NCBI RefSeq assembly: GCF_000761485.1
Contig: NZ_JPMX01000042.1
Span: forward strand, 25,230 to 89,229
DNA from: Modestobacter caceresii
GTDB lineage: Bacteria > Actinomycetota > Actinomycetes > Mycobacteriales > Geodermatophilaceae
Reading direction: 5' to 3'
Length of the DNA stretch: 64,000 nucleotides
Numbering within the stretch: the first letter of the stretch is position 1; the number at the start of each line of letters is the position of its first letter. A program made the position numbers and the translations under genes. Below, piece by piece: positions 26,786-35,326 of this stretch. The notes beneath the pieces are model-generated. The model ran no database searches and was not told the origin of the DNA. It worked only from the letters and a program-made list of their open reading frames with translations.

Positions 26786-27013
26786 TCACCAGCGCAGGGG
26801 CTGGGTCGCCCGGGAGTCGGCGGTGCGGCAGACCCGGCAGTGACCCCAGGTGGCGATCCGCACGAGGCTGCTGGGCTCACCGCACTCGGGGCAGTCGACC
26901 ATCCCCTCGGCGCCGGGCCGGGGCTCGCCGGCGTGCCGGGCGTGGACGGCCGCGTCACCGGCGCACGGGCAGTCGAGGTGGGCTTCTGAGCAGCGTGCAT
27001 GGTCGGTTGCGAT
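26786..27013 (-). CDS. Small cysteine-rich (zinc-ribbon-like) protein with uncertain, possibly ATC, start
   Basis: The C-terminal 38 residues (MVDCPECGEPSSLVR ... WGHCRVCRTADSRA) hold two CxxC pairs typical of a zinc ribbon. Upstream in the same frame are more Cys and His residues (ARCSEAHLDCPCAGD), but no ATG, GTG or TTG precedes them. A perfect AGGAGG (27025-27020) lies 6 nt before an ATC codon (27013-27011), which would give 75 residues. If ATC is not used, the ATG at 26902 gives 38 residues. Function unknown. It diverges from fdhA. Confidence 0.5.
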   Translation of the reverse strand: MATDHARCSEAHLDCPCAGDAAVHARHAGEPRPGAEGMVDCPECGEPSSLVRIATWGHCRVCRTADSRATQPLRW

Positions 27014-27167
27014 GGGGCGCCTCCTGGTGTCCCCGACGACGCTACTCAGGCGCACCAGCCCCCCGTGCCGCGTCGTCCTCCCGGAGGCGGGCCCGCGCGG
27101 AGGGACAGGGCGACCCGCGGGAGGGCTCGGCGCGCGAACGGTGCCTCCGGGTGGCAAGCTCGTCGGG

Positions 27168-30100
27168 GTGAAGACGTGGCTGGATGCATGGCCGGTGTTC
27201 CGGCAGCTGACGGGTCCTGACCCGCTGGGGCGTGGCAAGGCCGCGCGCAGCAAGGCGACAGAGCAGGTGGTCAGCCGCACGGCCACCGCCGACAGGGTGG
27301 TGCAGTCGGTCTGCCCGTACTGCGCGGTGGGCTGCGGCCAGCGGGTGTTCGTCAAGGACGAGCAGGTCGTGCAGATCGAGGGCGACCCGGACTCGCCGAT
27401 CAGCCGCGGCCGGCTCTGCCCCAAGGGCAGCGCCAGCAAGCAGCTGGTCACCAGCCCGAGCCGGGTCACCACGGTCAAGTACCGCCGTCCGCACGGGACG
27501 GAGTGGGAGGACCTCGACCTGGACACGGCGATGGAGATGATCGCCGACCGCGTGCTCGACGCCCGCCGCAAGGGCTGGCAGGACGAGGTCGACGGGCACC
27601 AGGTGAACCGCACGCTGGGCATCGCGAGCCTCGGCGGGGCGACCCTCGACAACGAGGAGAACTACCTGATGAAGAAGCTGTACAGCGCCATGGGCGCTGT
27701 ACAGATCGAGAACCAGGCCCGCATATAGCACTCCGCGACGGTCCCCGGTCTGGGGACCTCGTTCGGTCGTGGCGGCGCCACGAACTTCCAGCAGGACCTG
27801 GTGAACTCCGATTGCATCGTGATCGAGGGTTCGAACATGGCCGAGTGCCACCCGGTCGGCTTCCAGTGGGTCATGGAGGCCAAGGCGCGGGGCGCGAAGA
27901 TCGTCCACATCGACCCGCGGTTCACCCGCACCAGCGCGCTGGCCGACCTGCACGTGCCGTTGCGCGCGGGCACCGACATCGCCTTCCTCGGCGGGCTCAT
28001 CAAGTACGTCCTCGACAACGACCTGGACTTCCGCGAGTACGTCGTCGCCTACACCAACGCGGCGGCGATCCTGCGCGAGGACTTCCAGGACACCGAGGAC
28101 CTCGACGGCCTGTTCTCCGGCTTCGACCCCGAGACCGGGCAGTACGACGAGACCACCTGGCAGTACGAGGGCGTCAACGTGCCCTCCTCGGCCGGTCAGC
28201 GCTCACCGAGCCAGCCCGGCGGGTCGGCCTTCCGCGAGGACGACCGGCCCGACGACACCGCGGACGACGGCACCGACGACGAGACCGAGAGCGTCAAGGA
28301 GGCCGACCAGCAGCAGGGCGCGCAGGGCTCGGCCGACATCCACGGCAAGCCGAAGCGGGACGAGACGCTGCAGCACCCGCGGTGTGTCTTCCAGGTGCTC
28401 AAGCGGCACTACGCCCGGTACACCCCGGAGATGGTCAGCGACATCTGCGGCATCGAGCCCGAGGTGTTCCTCAAGGTCGCCGAGTGGGTCACCGCCAACA
28501 GCAACCGCGAGCGGACGACCGCGTGGGTCTACTCGGTGGGCTGGACGCACCACACCGTGGGCGTGCAGTACATCCGGACGGCGTCGGTGCTGCAGGCGCT
28601 GCTGGGCAACATGGGCCGCCCGGGCGGCGGGATCCTGGCGCTGCGCGGGCACGCGAGCATCCAGGGCTCCACCGACATCCCGACGCTGTTCAACATCCTG
28701 CCCGGCTACATCCCGATGCCCCACGCCCAGCAGCACACCGACCTGGACAGCTTCTGCGCCTCCAGCGACGACCGGGTGGGCTTCTGGGGCAACATGCGCT
28801 CGTACACGACGAGCCTGCTCAAGTCCTGGTGGGGCGACGCGGCGCAGCCGGAGAACGACTTCGCGTTCAACTACCTGCCCCGGCTCACCGGCGACCACGG
28901 CACGTACACCACGGTCGCCGACATGATCCAGGGGAACGTGCCCGGCTACTTCCTGGTCGGGGAGAACCCGGCGGTGGGCAGCGCCAACGGCCGGATGCAG
29001 CGGTTCGGCCTGGCCAACCTGGAGTGGCTGGTCGTCCGCGACCTGCAGATGATCGAGTCGGCGACGTTCTGGAAGACGGCCCCGGAGATCGAGACCGGCG
29101 AGCTGGTCACCGAGGACATCGCCACCGAGGTCTTCTTCATGCCGGCGGCCACGCACGTGGAGAAGGAGGGCACCTTCACCCAGACGCAGCGGCTGCTGCA
29201 GTGGCGGCACAAGGCGGTCGAGCCGCCGGGCGAGTGCCGCAGCGACCTGTGGTTCTACTTCCACCTGGGCCGCAGGCTGCGGGAGAAGCTCGCCGGGTCG
29301 ACCGACCCGCGGGACCGTCCGCTGCTGGACCTCACCTGGGACTACCCGACGCACGGGGAGCACGACGAGCCCAGCGCCGACGCCGTCCTGCGGGAGATCA
29401 ACGGCTGGGGTCCGGACGGCGAGATGCTCTCGACCTACCTGGACATGAAGGACGACGGGTCGACCACCGGCGGCTGCTGGATCTACACCGGCGTCTACGC
29501 CGACGGGGTCAACCAGGCCGCCCGGCGCAAGCCCGGGCGGGAGCAGGACTGGGTGGCCGCCGAGTGGGGCTGGGCCTGGCCGTCGAACCGCCGGGTGCTC
29601 TACAACCGCGCGTCGGCCGACCCCGACGGCAAGCCGTGGAGCGAGCGCAAGGCCTACGTCTGGTGGGACGAGGAGGCCGGCACGTGGACCGGTCACGACG
29701 TCCCCGACTTCGAGGCGACCAAGCGACCGGACTACGTGCCGCCGGAGGGCGCGACCGCGCAGGCCGGCCTCGGCGGTGCCGACCCGTTCGTCATGCAGGC
29801 CGACGGGAAGGCCTGGCTCTACGTGCCGGCCGGTCTGGCCGACGGCCCGATGCCGGCGCACTACGAGCCGGCCGAGTCGCCGGTGGAGAACGCGCTCTAC
29901 GGCCAGCAGGCCAACCCGGGTCGGGAGGAGATCCAGGGGGCGTGGAACCGGGGCAACCCGCCGCGCAGCACGGTCTACCCCTACGCGATGACCACCTACC
30001 GGCTGACCGAGCACCACACCGCCGGTGGGATGAGCCGAACGCTGCCCTACCTGTCGGAGCTGCAGCCGGAGTTCTTCGTGGAGGTCAGCCCACAGCTGGC

Positions 30101-30485
30101 CGAGGAGCGCGGGCTGGAGAACGGCGGCTGGGCGACGCTGATCAGCGCCCGGACGGCGATCGAGGCCCGGGTGCTGGTCACCGAGCGGATCCGGCCGATG
30201 AAGCTCAAGGGCGGCCAGGTCGTCGAGCAGATCGGCATCCCCTACCACTGGGGCGAGCAGGGACTGTCCACGGGCGACTCGGGCAACGACCTGTTCGGCG
30301 TGGTGATGGACCCGAACGTGCACATCCAGGAGACGAAGGTCGCCACCTGCGACATCCAGCCCGGGCGGCGTCCGCGCGGCAAGGCGCTGGTGCAGTACGT
30401 GGAGGACTACCGGATCCGGGCGGGCGTCCAGTCGGGCCTGGTCCCCAGTGGCGGCCGGGCCCCGATCGAGGAGGGGACGAGCTGA
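27168..30485 (+). CDS. fdhA: Formate dehydrogenase catalytic subunit, selenocysteine encoded by in-frame TAG
   Basis: 1105 residues if TAG 27726-27728 is read as selenocysteine (residue 187). The frame is the same before and after the TAG, and the sequence around it, ENQARI-U-HSATVPGLGTSFGRG, matches the NQARV-U-H site of FDH-N/FDH-O. The [4Fe-4S] cysteines are C49, C52, C56 and C84; MGD-binding motifs follow. An acidic Asp/Glu-rich insert is near residues 340-405. No twin-arginine signal is seen at the N-terminus, so catalysis is probably on the cytoplasmic side. The enzyme oxidises formate to CO2 (or the reverse) using Mo or W. GTG start. Read conventionally it would look like two broken ORFs. 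Confidence 0.93.
27726..27758 (+). promoter_or_regulatory. UAG selenocysteine codon with bacterial SECIS hairpin
   Basis: The TAG is followed by 18 nt and then GGTCT, closed by a perfect 7-bp stem GGTCCCC (27740-27746) / GGGGACC (27752-27758). E. coli fdhF, as I recall it, has a GGUCU loop at the same 18-nt distance after its UGA, and this loop is what SelB recognises. The hairpin is therefore a convincing SECIS element attached to UAG. Confidence 0.88.
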
Positions 30486-30520
30486 TGCGGCTCGACCCGA
30501 TGGAAGAGGAGCGCTCGTGA
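30485..30520 (+). CDS. Possible 11-codon coupling peptide between fdhA and fdhB
   Basis: ATG overlaps the fdhA stop by one base (TGATG), the frame reads MRLDPMEEERS and stops at TGA, overlapping the fdhB GTG start by three bases (GTGA). It could pass ribosomes from fdhA to fdhB. It also contains the fdhB ribosome site GGAAGAGGAG, so it may be incidental. Confidence 0.3.
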   Translation: MRLDPMEEERS

Positions 30521-31644
30521 CGACCGTCAGCTCGGCGAGCCCGGCGCTCACCGGCAACGACCCGGCCAACCGGCTCTACGGTCCGCTGCCCGATGTGAGC
30601 GGGGAGGCCGGCTACGCGGAGGACCACCCCGCGCGGGTGGGCTTCTTCACCGACACCTCGGTGTGCATCGGCTGCAAGGCCTGCGAGGTCGCCTGCAAGG
30701 AGTGGAACACGCTCCCGATGGACGACGCGGACGGCAACCGCGACGCCATGGCGCTGACCGGGATGTCCTACGACAACACCGGCATGCTCGGGGCCAGCTC
30801 CTGGCGGCACGTGGCGTTCGTCGAGCAGAGCCGGGCCGTCGACCTCCCCATGCCGGGGGTCGGGCTGCCGGGCGCCGGTGGCGCGGGTGCCGCCGCACCC
30901 GCGGCCGGCTGCGGCAGCGGCGGGGGCTGTGGGGGTGGCTCGGTCGACCCGCACGCCGTCTCGGCCGGTGGCGACGCCGACGGCGGGCTGACCGCGCAGT
31001 CCAGCGTGCTCAACGCCGAGGCGCTCAGCGAGTTCGACCCGCAGACCGGCCACTCGGCCGACCGGGAGATCCGCTGGCTGATGTCCTCGGACGTGTGCAA
31101 GCACTGCACGCACGCCGGCTGCCTGGACGTCTGCCCGACCGGGGCGCTGTTCCGCACCGAGTTCGGCACCGTGGTCGTGCAGGGCGACATCTGCAACGGC
31201 TGCGGCTACTGCGTGCCGGCCTGCCCCTACGGCGTCATCGACCAGCGCAAGGACGACGGCCGGGTCTTCAAGTGCACGATGTGCTACGACCGGCTCACCG
31301 ACGGCCTGCAGCCGGCGTGCGCCACCGCGTGCCCCACCCAGTCGATCCAGTTCGGCGACCTCGACGAGCTCCAGGCCCGGGCCGATGCCCGGCTGGCGAC
31401 GCTCAAGGAGCAGGGTGTGGAGACCGCCCGGCTCTACGGGCGGGACGAGGACGACGGCGTCGGCGGTGCCGGGGCGTTCTTCCTGCTGCTCGACGAGCCG
31501 GAGGTCTACGGACTCCCGCCGGACCCGATCGTCACCACCCGGGACCTGCCGTCGATGTGGAAGCACGCCGTCGGCGGGGCCGCCATGGTGGTCGGCTTCG
31601 CGCTCTCGGCCGTGCTCGGTTCCCGGAAGGGGCTGCGCCGATGA
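30517..31644 (+). CDS. fdhB: Formate dehydrogenase iron-sulfur subunit
   Basis: 375 residues with four ferredoxin-type cysteine clusters: C50-x2-C53-x2-C56-x3-C60; VCKHCTHAGCLDVCPTGAL; ICNGCGYCVPACPYGVI; and CTMCYDRL ... CATACPT. They would carry electrons from FdhA to the membrane subunit. A Gly/Ala-rich insert with two extra cysteines (CGSGGGCGGG) lies near residues 125-150. A C-terminal membrane helix (HAVGGAAMVVGFALSAVLG) anchors it, as in FDH-N beta subunits. GTG start. Confidence 0.93.
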   Translation: MTTVSSASPALTGNDPANRLYGPLPDVSGEAGYAEDHPARVGFFTDTSVCIGCKACEVACKEWNTLPMDDADGNRDAMALTGMSYDNTGMLGASSWRHVAFVEQSRAVDLPMPGVGLPGAGGAGAAAPAAGCGSGGGCGGGSVDPHAVSAGGDADGGLTAQSSVLNAEALSEFDPQTGHSADREIRWLMSSDVCKHCTHAGCLDVCPTGALFRTEFGTVVVQGDICNGCGYCVPACPYGVIDQRKDDGRVFKCTMCYDRLTDGLQPACATACPTQSIQFGDLDELQARADARLATLKEQGVETARLYGRDEDDGVGGAGAFFLLLDEPEVYGLPPDPIVTTRDLPSMWKHAVGGAAMVVGFALSAVLGSRKGLRR

Positions 31645-32741
31645 CCGAGGGACTGGCGACGCCGGGCGCCGGTTGGCGCCGGGCCGACGGCCCGCCGGCG
31701 CAGGCGCGGGAGAAGAAGCGGCGCAAGGGCGGCCGGCGCGGCGGTGGCCGGGACGGCGACCCGACCGTCGACGAGGCCGAGTTCACCTCGTACTACGGCC
31801 GCCCCATCATCAAGCCGCCGGTGTGGAAGACCCCGGACGTGCCGCTGTACCTGTTCCTGGGCGGCGCGGCGGGCTCGTCGGCAGTGCTCGGCGCGATCGC
31901 GGACGTGACCGGGCGCCCGGCGCTGACCCGGGCCGCGCACTACACCGCCGGCGGCGGGGCGCTGGCCTCGGTGGTCTGGCTGATCCACGACCTCGGGCGG
32001 CCGGCGCGGTTCCTGCACATGCTGCGGGTGATCAAGCCGACGTCGCCGCTGTCGGTGGGCTCCTACATCCTGGCGCCGTTCAGCGCCCTCACCGCGGCGA
32101 CCGCGGGGATCCAGCTGCTGGAGGCCTTCCCCGGTCTGCAGAAGTTCGGGCTGCGCCGGATCGCCGGCTGGTTCCCTGCGCTGCGGAAGGTCGTGGGGAG
32201 CACCTCTGCGGTCTTCGGTGGTCCGATGACCACGTACACGGCGGTGCTGCTGGCCAACACCGCGGTGCCGTCGTGGCACGAGCCGTACAAGGAGCTCCCG
32301 TTCGTCTTCGCCGGCTCCGGGATGGCGGCCGGCGGTGGCATCTGCATGGCGTTCACCCCGGTCGACGAGGCCGGGCCCGCGCGGAAGATGGCGGTCGCCG
32401 GCGCGGCGGTCGAGCTGGCCGCGATGCACAAGGTCGAGCACGACCACGGCATCGTCGGTGAGCCTTACCAGCTGGGCAAGGCGGGCACCATGATGAAGGC
32501 CGCGAAGGCCTGCACCGCCAGCGGTGCCGGGCTGACCGTGGTGGCCGGCCGCACCCGGGTCGGTGCCGCGGTCTCCGGTGCGCTGCTGGCCGCCGGCTCG
32601 CTGCTCACCCGGTTCGGGGTCTTCGAGGCCGGCATGGCCAGCGCGCGGGACCCGAAGTACACGGTGGTCCCGCAGCGGGCACGGATGGCCGCCCGCGAGG
32701 AGCAGGCGCGCCAGGACGAGGCCCGCTCCGTCACCCGCTGA
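31641..32741 (+). CDS. NrfD-family membrane subunit of formate dehydrogenase
   Basis: 366 residues; ATG overlaps the fdhB stop (ATGA). A basic, Lys/Arg/Gly-rich N-terminal segment of about 45 residues precedes KTPDVPLYLFLGGAAGSSA and about eight membrane helices in the NrfD/PsrC pattern. This is not the haem-b FdnI type, so quinone reduction would be of the NrfD kind. A strong terminator follows, closing the fdh operon. No selA, selB, selC or fdhD gene lies next to it. Confidence 0.9.
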   Translation: MTEGLATPGAGWRRADGPPAQAREKKRRKGGRRGGGRDGDPTVDEAEFTSYYGRPIIKPPVWKTPDVPLYLFLGGAAGSSAVLGAIADVTGRPALTRAAHYTAGGGALASVVWLIHDLGRPARFLHMLRVIKPTSPLSVGSYILAPFSALTAATAGIQLLEAFPGLQKFGLRRIAGWFPALRKVVGSTSAVFGGPMTTYTAVLLANTAVPSWHEPYKELPFVFAGSGMAAGGGICMAFTPVDEAGPARKMAVAGAAVELAAMHKVEHDHGIVGEPYQLGKAGTMMKAAKACTASGAGLTVVAGRTRVGAAVSGALLAAGSLLTRFGVFEAGMASARDPKYTVVPQRARMAAREEQARQDEARSVTR

Positions 32742-32755
32742 GCGACCAGCTCCGA

Positions 32756-32798
32756 CCGAACTGCCCCGTCCCACCGCTGGTGGTGCGGGGCAGTTCGG
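32756..32798. terminator. Terminator after the formate dehydrogenase operon
   Basis: Perfect 12-bp stem CCGAACTGCCCC / GGGGCAGTTCGG with an inner CCACC-GCT-GGTGG stem. Lies between the fdh operon (plus) and a minus-strand gene, so may serve both. Confidence 0.85.
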
Positions 32799-32877
32799 CG
32801 TCCCGGGCACTGCACACCCGAGGTGGCCGTCGGTGACCAGGTGGCCGTCGGCGGCAGCCCCGTGCCGGGCCGGGCTC

Positions 32878-34311
32878 CTAGGGCGCGGTGGGAGTCCCCG
32901 GCGCAGCCTCTGGGGGCCGGGGGGATGCGACGTCGCCGGCCGCGGCCGCCGCATCCGGCTCGTCGAGCTCGCCCGGCTCCGTCGGCACCGGCTCCGTCGG
33001 CACCGGCTCCGTCGGTGCTGGCTCCGTGGGCGCCGGCTCCGTCGGCTCGGCCGGGTCGGTCGGGCTGAGAGTGGGGGTCGGCTCCGGGTCGGTCGGGGTC
33101 GGCGTGGGCTCCGGGTCGGTCGGCGTCGGCGTCGGGGTCGGGGTCGGGGTCGGCGTGGGCTCCGGATCGGTCGGCGTCGGCGTCGGCGTCGGCGTGGGCG
33201 TCGGCTCGGGATCGGTCGGGCTGGGGGTCGGGGTGGGCCGAGGCGCGGTGGGGTCGGCCGGGTCCGACGGCGTCGGTGTCGGCGTCGGCACGGTGGTGCG
33301 GGTGACCCCGCCGGTCGCGGCACCGCTCGCCGGCGGTGGGTCGTCGGGGACGGCGCCGGGTGGCACCGTCGGCCCGTCGCCGGGCGCGTCGTCGGTGGAG
33401 GTCGCAGGTGGGGCGGTGGTCCGGCTCGACTCGGTGGCGGCCGTGGTGGGTCCGGGGTCGGGTGCCCGCCTGGTGGACCGGTCGTCGAGCTCGTCCGACA
33501 CCGTCCTGGTCGACGGAGACCGCCATTCGGGGATGGCGACCGGGGTGGTCAGCCCGGATGCCGCGGCCCCACGGTTGAGCGCCTCCCAGGTGGCCGAGTA
33601 CTGGTCGGGGTTGGCGGCGAGCTCGGCCTGGAGGGGGTCGTCGAACCCGAGGGTGCTGCCCGATCGGGCCAGCACCGGTGCGAGCGCGATGGCCGAGAGC
33701 GCGGTGAGGGCGAGCAGCCGCTGCGGGCCGCGCCCCCGTGGCCCCGGGCGCGCGGGCCCCCCACGCGTCCACGCCGGCCGGAGGCGGTGGGCGGGAGCAC
33801 CCGGCGCGATGCCGGCGAGGGGGAGCGGGACCGAGCGCGGCGGCTGGTGGGGGGGTGTCGAGACGAAGACGGTGACGGCGCCCCGCGCAGCTGCGGCGAG
33901 CGGACCGTGGCCGGCGGTCCGCCGGGGCGCGCAGCACGCCTGCGCCACGGCACCCGGCACCTGGGGGAGGGGCGTCCGGCTCGATGCGCGCCGCCGGCGC
34001 CCCGGGACGAGCTGGGCCTGCAGGGGGAGACGGTGGACCGGCCCGCGGGCCAGGCCGAGGGGCATCGGCGCGCCGGTCGTGGTCGTGGGGCGGTGCCGGG
34101 TGAGGGGTGGGCCACCGGGGCGGCCGGTCGGTGGACGGGAGGCGGGTCGGCGGCGCAGCCTCAAGGGGTGCCCGCCGGGGAGGTGGGCGCGTTTTACGGG
34201 GGTCAGCTCATGGCAGCGGTCCGGCGGCACGTGGCTGACGACGAGGTGGAAGACGGCAGCGGCCAGCAACCCCACCAGGGGCCATGCGACCAGCAGCCAC
34301 CACCACGCCAC
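32878..34311 (-). CDS. Membrane protein with long Pro/Thr-rich stalk, paralogue of the 35327-36358 product
   Basis: 477 residues, no named family. GTG at 34311 has a GAGGGA site 5 nt upstream and gives an N-terminal membrane helix (VAWWWLLVAWPLVGLLAAAV). After a basic, Pro-rich segment of about 130 residues a second helix reads LLALTALSAIALAPVLARS, followed by STLGFDDPLQAELAANPDQYSATWEAL and then a tail dominated by PTPTP, TDPEP and APTEPVPT repeats. The LARS...LG..D...AE.A..PDQ block is shared with the 35327 product. The tail is probably outside the cell or wall-spanning. TAG stop. Function unknown. Confidence 0.65.
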   Translation of the reverse strand: MAWWWLLVAWPLVGLLAAAVFHLVVSHVPPDRCHELTPVKRAHLPGGHPLRLRRRPASRPPTGRPGGPPLTRHRPTTTTGAPMPLGLARGPVHRLPLQAQLVPGRRRRASSRTPLPQVPGAVAQACCAPRRTAGHGPLAAAARGAVTVFVSTPPHQPPRSVPLPLAGIAPGAPAHRLRPAWTRGGPARPGPRGRGPQRLLALTALSAIALAPVLARSGSTLGFDDPLQAELAANPDQYSATWEALNRGAAASGLTTPVAIPEWRSPSTRTVSDELDDRSTRRAPDPGPTTAATESSRTTAPPATSTDDAPGDGPTVPPGAVPDDPPPASGAATGGVTRTTVPTPTPTPSDPADPTAPRPTPTPSPTDPEPTPTPTPTPTPTDPEPTPTPTPTPTPTPTDPEPTPTPTDPEPTPTLSPTDPAEPTEPAPTEPAPTEPVPTEPVPTEPGELDEPDAAAAAGDVASPRPPEAAPGTPTAP

Positions 34312-34700
34312 GGAGTTCCCTCGTCTCGGCCACTCTGCCCACGCTGGCAGCGTCCCCACGCCAAGGTTCGCCCGGTCGGACGTTCCCGTCAATCGCGGGT
34401 CCACCAGGCCATCGGTCCGTTGGAGCGACCTGCCGACAGGTCCTCGGCGGTGCCCCAGCGGGACGGTGACCCCTCCGATCCGAAGGGGCGGCACCGAGGT
34501 CCGGGAGACGAGCGCAGCGGCAGCCTAGGGGGCGTGGCGGAGCGACCCGGCGACGGGTGGGTGCCAGCGCCGTCCGGGCTCGGTCGACCGGACACGTGGA
34601 GCTGCCCCGTGCCGCCGGGACACGGCGGCACGGGGCAGGCCTGGGGGATGGACGCCGATCGTCCACGTGTCCACCGCGCCGCTGCGGTGGACACGTGTCG
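34312..34700. other. 389-nt intergenic region with nested, competing hairpins
   Basis: No gene seen. The half nearest 34311 must hold the promoter of the minus-strand stalk protein; a TTGACG-like box is present but no clear -10. The other half (34590-34697) carries overlapping inverted repeats described separately. Confidence 0.6.
34590..34697. terminator. Tandem hairpins with a shared arm after the degenerate GGDEF gene
   Basis: TGCCCCGTGCCGCCG (34603-34617) pairs perfectly with 34623-34637. CACGTGTCCACCGC (34664-34677) pairs perfectly with 34684-34697. The outer segment GGACACGTGGA (34590-34600) can instead pair with 34662-34672, which overlaps the second hairpin. On the minus strand these follow the stop at 34701 directly. 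Confidence 0.7.
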
Positions 34701-35210
34701 TCAGCGGCGGGTGCCGCGGTAGCGGATGACCCGACCGCCGCCGATGCTGCGCGCCGCGGTGAGGCACAGGGTGGCCCGGCGGTGCACCTCGCTGGGGGAG
34801 GTGTCCGGGGAGAGCCCGGCGATGCCGGCGCAGGCGGTCAGGCCGGGGACGCCGGTGCCGGCGACGACCTCGAGGAGCCGGTCGGCCGCGGTCTCGGCGT
34901 GGTGTGCCGCCGCGCCCAGCAGCACGGCGAACTCGGTGGGCCCGGAGCGGGCCAGCCAGTCGTCGCCACGGACGTTGGCCGACAGCGCAGCAGCGACCTG
35001 GTCGAGCTGGTCGCCCGGCAGGGGCCAGCCGGTGTCCCGGCGGAGCAGTCCGACGAGCACCAGCGCCGCGGGGGCGACGTCCGAGGCGGCCGTCTGCTCG
35101 GTGATGCGGTCGAGCAACGTGGCCCGGGTGGGCAGCAGGGAGACGGCGGCGGCGTGGAGGCCCGGCGGTGACGGGACCTCGTCGGCGACCGGGGTGGCGG
35201 CGATCGGCAT
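34701..35210 (-). CDS. Stand-alone degenerate GGDEF-domain protein
   Basis: 169 residues, about one GGDEF domain and nothing else. The segment ANVRGDDWLARSGPTEFAVLLG closely resembles ALRGDDWLARSGVSEFAVLVSG of the protein at 23989-26664, and the signature GGDEF is replaced by GPTEF. It should not make c-di-GMP; it may bind it or pair with another cyclase. The start is uncertain because no good ribosome site precedes the ATG. It lies between two paralogous stalk proteins on the same strand. Confidence 0.65.
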   Translation of the reverse strand: MPIAATPVADEVPSPPGLHAAAVSLLPTRATLLDRITEQTAASDVAPAALVLVGLLRRDTGWPLPGDQLDQVAAALSANVRGDDWLARSGPTEFAVLLGAAAHHAETAADRLLEVVAGTGVPGLTACAGIAGLSPDTSPSEVHRRATLCLTAARSIGGGRVIRYRGTRR

Positions 35211-35326
35211 GACGGGGGTGTCGGCGTCCTGGACGGCTCGGTTGAGGCCGGCGACGACCGGGGTGCCTCGTCGGAGGGAGCGGCCGCTGCCCGCCGCTGA
35301 GGCGGGTGGTCCGCCGCGGCCCCGGC

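Noticed and set aside
20891..27171. Two plus-strand open frames of about 1000 codons opposite the c-di-GMP genes
   Set aside because: Low-complexity His/Gln/Gly/Arg translation with no motif; the minus-strand frames carry complete GGDEF/EAL domains.
27726..27728. fdhA as a pseudogene or two separate genes split by a nonsense mutation
   Set aside because: The TAG falls exactly on the Sec position, the frame is intact on both sides, a SECIS-like hairpin follows at the expected distance, and the rest of the operon is intact.
27503..30520. Open frame of about 1000 codons in another plus-strand frame over fdhA
   Set aside because: Runs through the TAG without interruption but encodes an Arg/Gly/Ala-rich sequence without domains; only its last 11 codons might be used.
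33050..33260. Repeat-rich stretch that might be a CRISPR array
   Set aside because: The repeats are short GGTCGG-type units that code for Pro/Thr/Asp/Glu stalk repeats; there are no spacers.
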